Shown here in pieces: positions 13,903-15,572 of a stretch of 15,572 nucleotides of DNA. The stretch's first letter is position 1. Every line of letters starts with the position of its first letter. The stretch is from an uncultured Sutterella sp. (GTDB lineage: Bacteria > Pseudomonadota > Gammaproteobacteria > Burkholderiales > Burkholderiaceae_F): NCBI GenBank assembly GCA_937943605.1, contig CALEAW010000100.1, positions 1 through 15,572 of the forward strand, read 5' to 3'. The notes beneath the pieces are model-generated. The model searched no databases and was not told the DNA's origin. It was given only the letters and a program-made list of their open reading frames with translations. A program made the position numbers and the translations under genes.

Positions 13903-14467
13903 GTTTTTTCTCTCTATAGCGATGGTAAATACGGCAGAGTACGATACGTAAAACGCCAGCAGTCAAAATTGAAAGCAGTATGAGCCCTGGCAAAATCATT
14001 CTTGCTTGAGCAGTGTTCAAGAAGGTATTGAGATACCAGGTTACTACTGGTGATAACAAAAGGATCCAGAAAAGGGTTAGTAGAGCAGAGAGGCAAAGAT
14101 AGCATCCACAAACTGACCAACGCCCGCGACTGGCTTTTGCAAGTCCTAATACACCTTGGAATTTCCACAAGAGGGCAAACTCCGTTAGCAAAACAGTTTT
14201 TACAATCCCGTGTTTATTCAGCCATTGTTCTATTGTATAGTCGCAAGGCGAAATAGGTAGATCTTCAGCGTTCTTTTTCAATCGGTCGTTCAAAAGCCAC
14301 AATCCTATTGTTAGGGTAGTCATACCTAACAACACCGATATTGAGCCGGCAATGGAGCTCGTAATTTGGGTGGCGATCGATACACTGAGAACCAAGATGG
14401 CAGAAGGGCGATCGGCGATGGTAAGAATAAAAATGAGGACTAAAATCCAGTCGCTGATAAAATTCAT
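13883..14467 (-). CDS. Unrecognised multi-pass membrane protein upstream of two-component genes
   Basis: I do not recognise this 194-residue protein. It is mostly hydrophobic, with four or five likely membrane segments at about 2-18, 24-56, 87-107, 118-144 and 157-180. A cytosolic-looking loop at about 60-85 contains LNDRLKKNAEDLP and DYTIEQWLNKHG, and the tail (YHRYREKKHENSCR) is basic. I chose the ATG at 14467; a TTG nine bases upstream is possible, and no good ribosome-binding site is seen for either. Its last 20 bases overlap the response regulator gene, and no competing long frame exists on the other strand, so it is probably a real first gene of that operon. It might be an accessory sensor or a partner of the kinase, but nothing in the sequence shows this. 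Confidence 0.72.
   Translation of the reverse strand: MNFISDWILVLIFILTIADRPSAILVLSVSIATQITSSIAGSISVLLGMTTLTIGLWLLNDRLKKNAEDLPISPCDYTIEQWLNKHGIVKTVLLTEFALLWKFQGVLGLAKASRGRWSVCGCYLCLSALLTLFWILLLSPVVTWYLNTFLNTAQARMILPGLILLSILTAGVLRIVLCRIYHRYREKKHENSCR
14455..14463 (+). promoter_or_regulatory. Candidate extended -10 promoter of DUF4870 gene
   Basis: TGATAAAAT is an extended -10 (TG, one base, TAAAAT). No good -35 box precedes it, as is common for this type. Transcription would start near 14470, giving a leader of about 40 bases. It lies within the first codons and start region of the divergent membrane-protein gene. Confidence 0.4.
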
Positions 14468-14510
14468 ATGAAACAAAGGCTAAAGAGAGCCCAAACGAGA
14501 GGATGTAAAA

Positions 14511-14915
14511 ATGACTCCCAAAGTATATGAACCATGTGGTGGAACAAGAATCGTTGCTCACATTGTCTATGGGCTACATGCGTTGTCTATTTTAATTGGT
14601 GTGCTAACCGGGGCAACGGTAGCGAGTGCGTTTGTATTTTCATGGCCTTCTATTCTTGCTGTGATCTTAAACTACATTTTCCGTGGTGATGCTGATGGGA
14701 CATACTTGGAAAGTCATTTCTCATGGCAGATTCGTACCTTTTGGATGGCGGCATTGTTGTTGGTTGTCATGCTGTTTGTTGGCACACTGCTGATGTTTGT
14801 GGGGATTGGTTTTTTTGTACTTCTTATTGGCTTTTTAGTTTTAGGTATTTGGGTCGCATATCGTATCGGCTTGGGATGGGTAAAGTTAAGTCGACATGAG
14901 GCTTTACCGCTGTAA
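14511..14915 (+). CDS. DUF4870-family membrane protein
   Basis: This 134-residue integral membrane protein of the DUF4870 family has unknown function. It has three or four hydrophobic segments. The family pattern is clear: AHIVYGLHALSILIGVLTGA near 16-35, WPSILAVILNYIFRGDADGTYLESHFSWQIRTFW across the middle (an amphipathic, conserved loop with the ESHFxWQIRTFW signature), and GIWVAYRIGLGWVKL near the end. GAGAGGA lies just upstream of the ATG at a good distance. It is followed by yaeQ after 24 bases; the DUF4870-YaeQ pair recurs in betaproteobacteria. The divergent start codon of the minus-strand operon is only 43 bases away. Confidence 0.86.
   Translation: MTPKVYEPCGGTRIVAHIVYGLHALSILIGVLTGATVASAFVFSWPSILAVILNYIFRGDADGTYLESHFSWQIRTFWMAALLLVVMLFVGTLLMFVGIGFFVLLIGFLVLGIWVAYRIGLGWVKLSRHEALPL
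14522..14550 (-). promoter_or_regulatory. Candidate promoter of the membrane protein / two-component operon
   Basis: Read on the minus strand, TTCTTG (14545-14550) and TATACT (14522-14527) are 17 bases apart; the -10 matches five of six positions. The start would be near 14515, about 48 bases before the ATG at 14467. The whole promoter lies inside the first codons of the divergent DUF4870 gene. Confidence 0.4.
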
Positions 14916-14939
14916 TTTTTTGTTGAAGGAATTGGAGCA

Positions 14940-15494
14940 ATGGCACTAGGTGCGACTGTGTATAAGGCAGTCCTTGATATCTCAGATTTAGATCGTGGAA
15001 GTTATGGGAACTACGTTTTAACTGTGGCACGCCATCCTTCCGAGACAGAAGAGCGATTGATGTTACGAATTTTAGCTTTCTCTCGTTTAGCTGGAGAGAG
15101 ACTAGAATTTGGTAGAGGATTGTCTACTGAAGGTGAGCCCGCTTTGTGGGAAATTGATGATACAGGGGCGATTGTGCACTGGATTGAAGTGGGGTGTCCA
15201 GATGTTAAGCAGGTTCGTCGTGCAGCTGGGAAAAGTGGCCATGTACAAATAATGGCCTATGATGAAGACAGGCTTGAACCTTGGTGGCAGAGCAATCGAG
15301 GAGAGTTTGGGAAGATTGAAAAACTTTCAGTGGTGGCAGTCAAGAATGAAGATGTTCGAGGACTAGCTCAAATGGCTCAACGAAATATGAGGTTAGCCAT
15401 TACCATTCAAGATGGTACGATTTGGGTTAGTAATGACACCTGTTCGCTACAAATCGATTTGCAGCAATTACAAAACGAGCATCGCCGTTACTAA
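14940..15494 (+). CDS. yaeQ: YaeQ family protein
   Basis: This 184-residue cytoplasmic protein covers the whole YaeQ family (E. coli 181). The start MALGATVYKAVLDISDLDRG, the following YVLTVARHPSETEERLMLRILAFSRLAGERLEFGRGLST, and then EPALWEIDDTGAIVHWIEVGCPD are the typical conserved blocks. The fold is related to PD-(D/E)XK nucleases, and the EP.LW.....G.I..WIEVG stretch corresponds to the family's core, but enzymatic activity has not been shown to my knowledge. AAGGA (14926-14930) lies nine bases before the ATG; a nearer GGAG is too close. It is the second gene of the pair with DUF4870. After the stop, the last 78 bases hold no gene. Confidence 0.92.
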   Translation: MALGATVYKAVLDISDLDRGSYGNYVLTVARHPSETEERLMLRILAFSRLAGERLEFGRGLSTEGEPALWEIDDTGAIVHWIEVGCPDVKQVRRAAGKSGHVQIMAYDEDRLEPWWQSNRGEFGKIEKLSVVAVKNEDVRGLAQMAQRNMRLAITIQDGTIWVSNDTCSLQIDLQQLQNEHRRY

Positions 15495-15499
15495 AAGAA

Positions 15500-15572
15500 G
15501 GGGTGTTGCAAAAGTCAGATTCCGAAATTGTGATCGATTTTGTGGAACTATGAAAAGCTCCCCCTGGATCCT
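15500..15572. other. Possible left end of a repeat or insertion element
   Basis: Right after yaeQ, GGGGTGTTGCAAA (15500-15512) repeats exactly the left arm of the hairpin at 10258-10270. Its match is not followed within the window by a full complementary arm, only by a partial TTTTGTGGAAC near 15538. It could be the terminal repeat of an insertion sequence or a yaeQ terminator-like element cut by the window edge. No coding sequence is visible. Confidence 0.3.

Noticed and set aside
14265..14561. A 98-codon minus-strand frame across the divergent start region.
   Set aside because: It overlaps both the unknown membrane protein gene in another frame and the DUF4870 start, with no start context; it reads as a shadow frame.
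15566..15571. GGATCC restriction site at the right end, possibly a cloning border.
   Set aside because: A single six-base site is expected by chance and says nothing without vector sequence.

Overview
The window looks like a chromosomal segment of a betaproteobacterium. The best guess is a Burkholderiales member with unusually moderate, AT-leaning base composition, such as a Sutterellaceae-type gut commensal. Three neighbourhoods support this: DUF971-ubiE-Tim44, DUF4870-YaeQ, and a QseB/QseC-like pair followed by a Do-family protease. The family assignment is inference; no rRNA or other marker gene is present.

Layout. (a) 1-482 is the 3' end of an insertion-sequence transposase with an AT-hook-like tail, cut by the window edge. 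(b) 519-680 holds an AT palindrome, a tRNA-Arg(CCG) gene with its own promoter and a terminator. (c) 731-2993 is a plus-strand cluster: a possible mini-ORF leader, a DUF971 protein, the UbiE/MenG quinone methyltransferase and a Tim44-domain membrane protein, closed by a strong terminator. (d) 3210-4718 is a sodium:solute symporter, also closed by a terminator. (e) 4789-8002 is glmU-glmS, which make UDP-GlcNAc for peptidoglycan and lipopolysaccharide. (f) 8049-8696 is a minus-strand MarC-family membrane protein, divergent from (g) dctA at 8971-10248, a C4-dicarboxylate importer. (h) From 14467 down to 10328 on the minus strand lie an unrecognised membrane protein, a QseB-like response regulator, a QseC-like sensor kinase and a periplasmic Do/DegQ-type protease: a probable envelope-sensing and quality-control module. 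(i) 14511-15494 is a plus-strand DUF4870 membrane protein and YaeQ.

As a whole the window is mostly housekeeping: amino-sugar synthesis, quinone methylation, organic-acid uptake and envelope maintenance. The less ordinary parts are the unknown membrane protein fused by a 20-base overlap to the two-component genes, the divergent start region whose predicted promoters lie inside each other's genes, the terminator placed only 16 bases before glmU, a long GNRA-capped hairpin sharing a 13-base word with the right end of the window, and a Cys substitution in the SAM-binding loop of UbiE. I saw no CRISPR array, prophage, toxin-antitoxin pair or defence system, and no clear evidence of a wholly new system.
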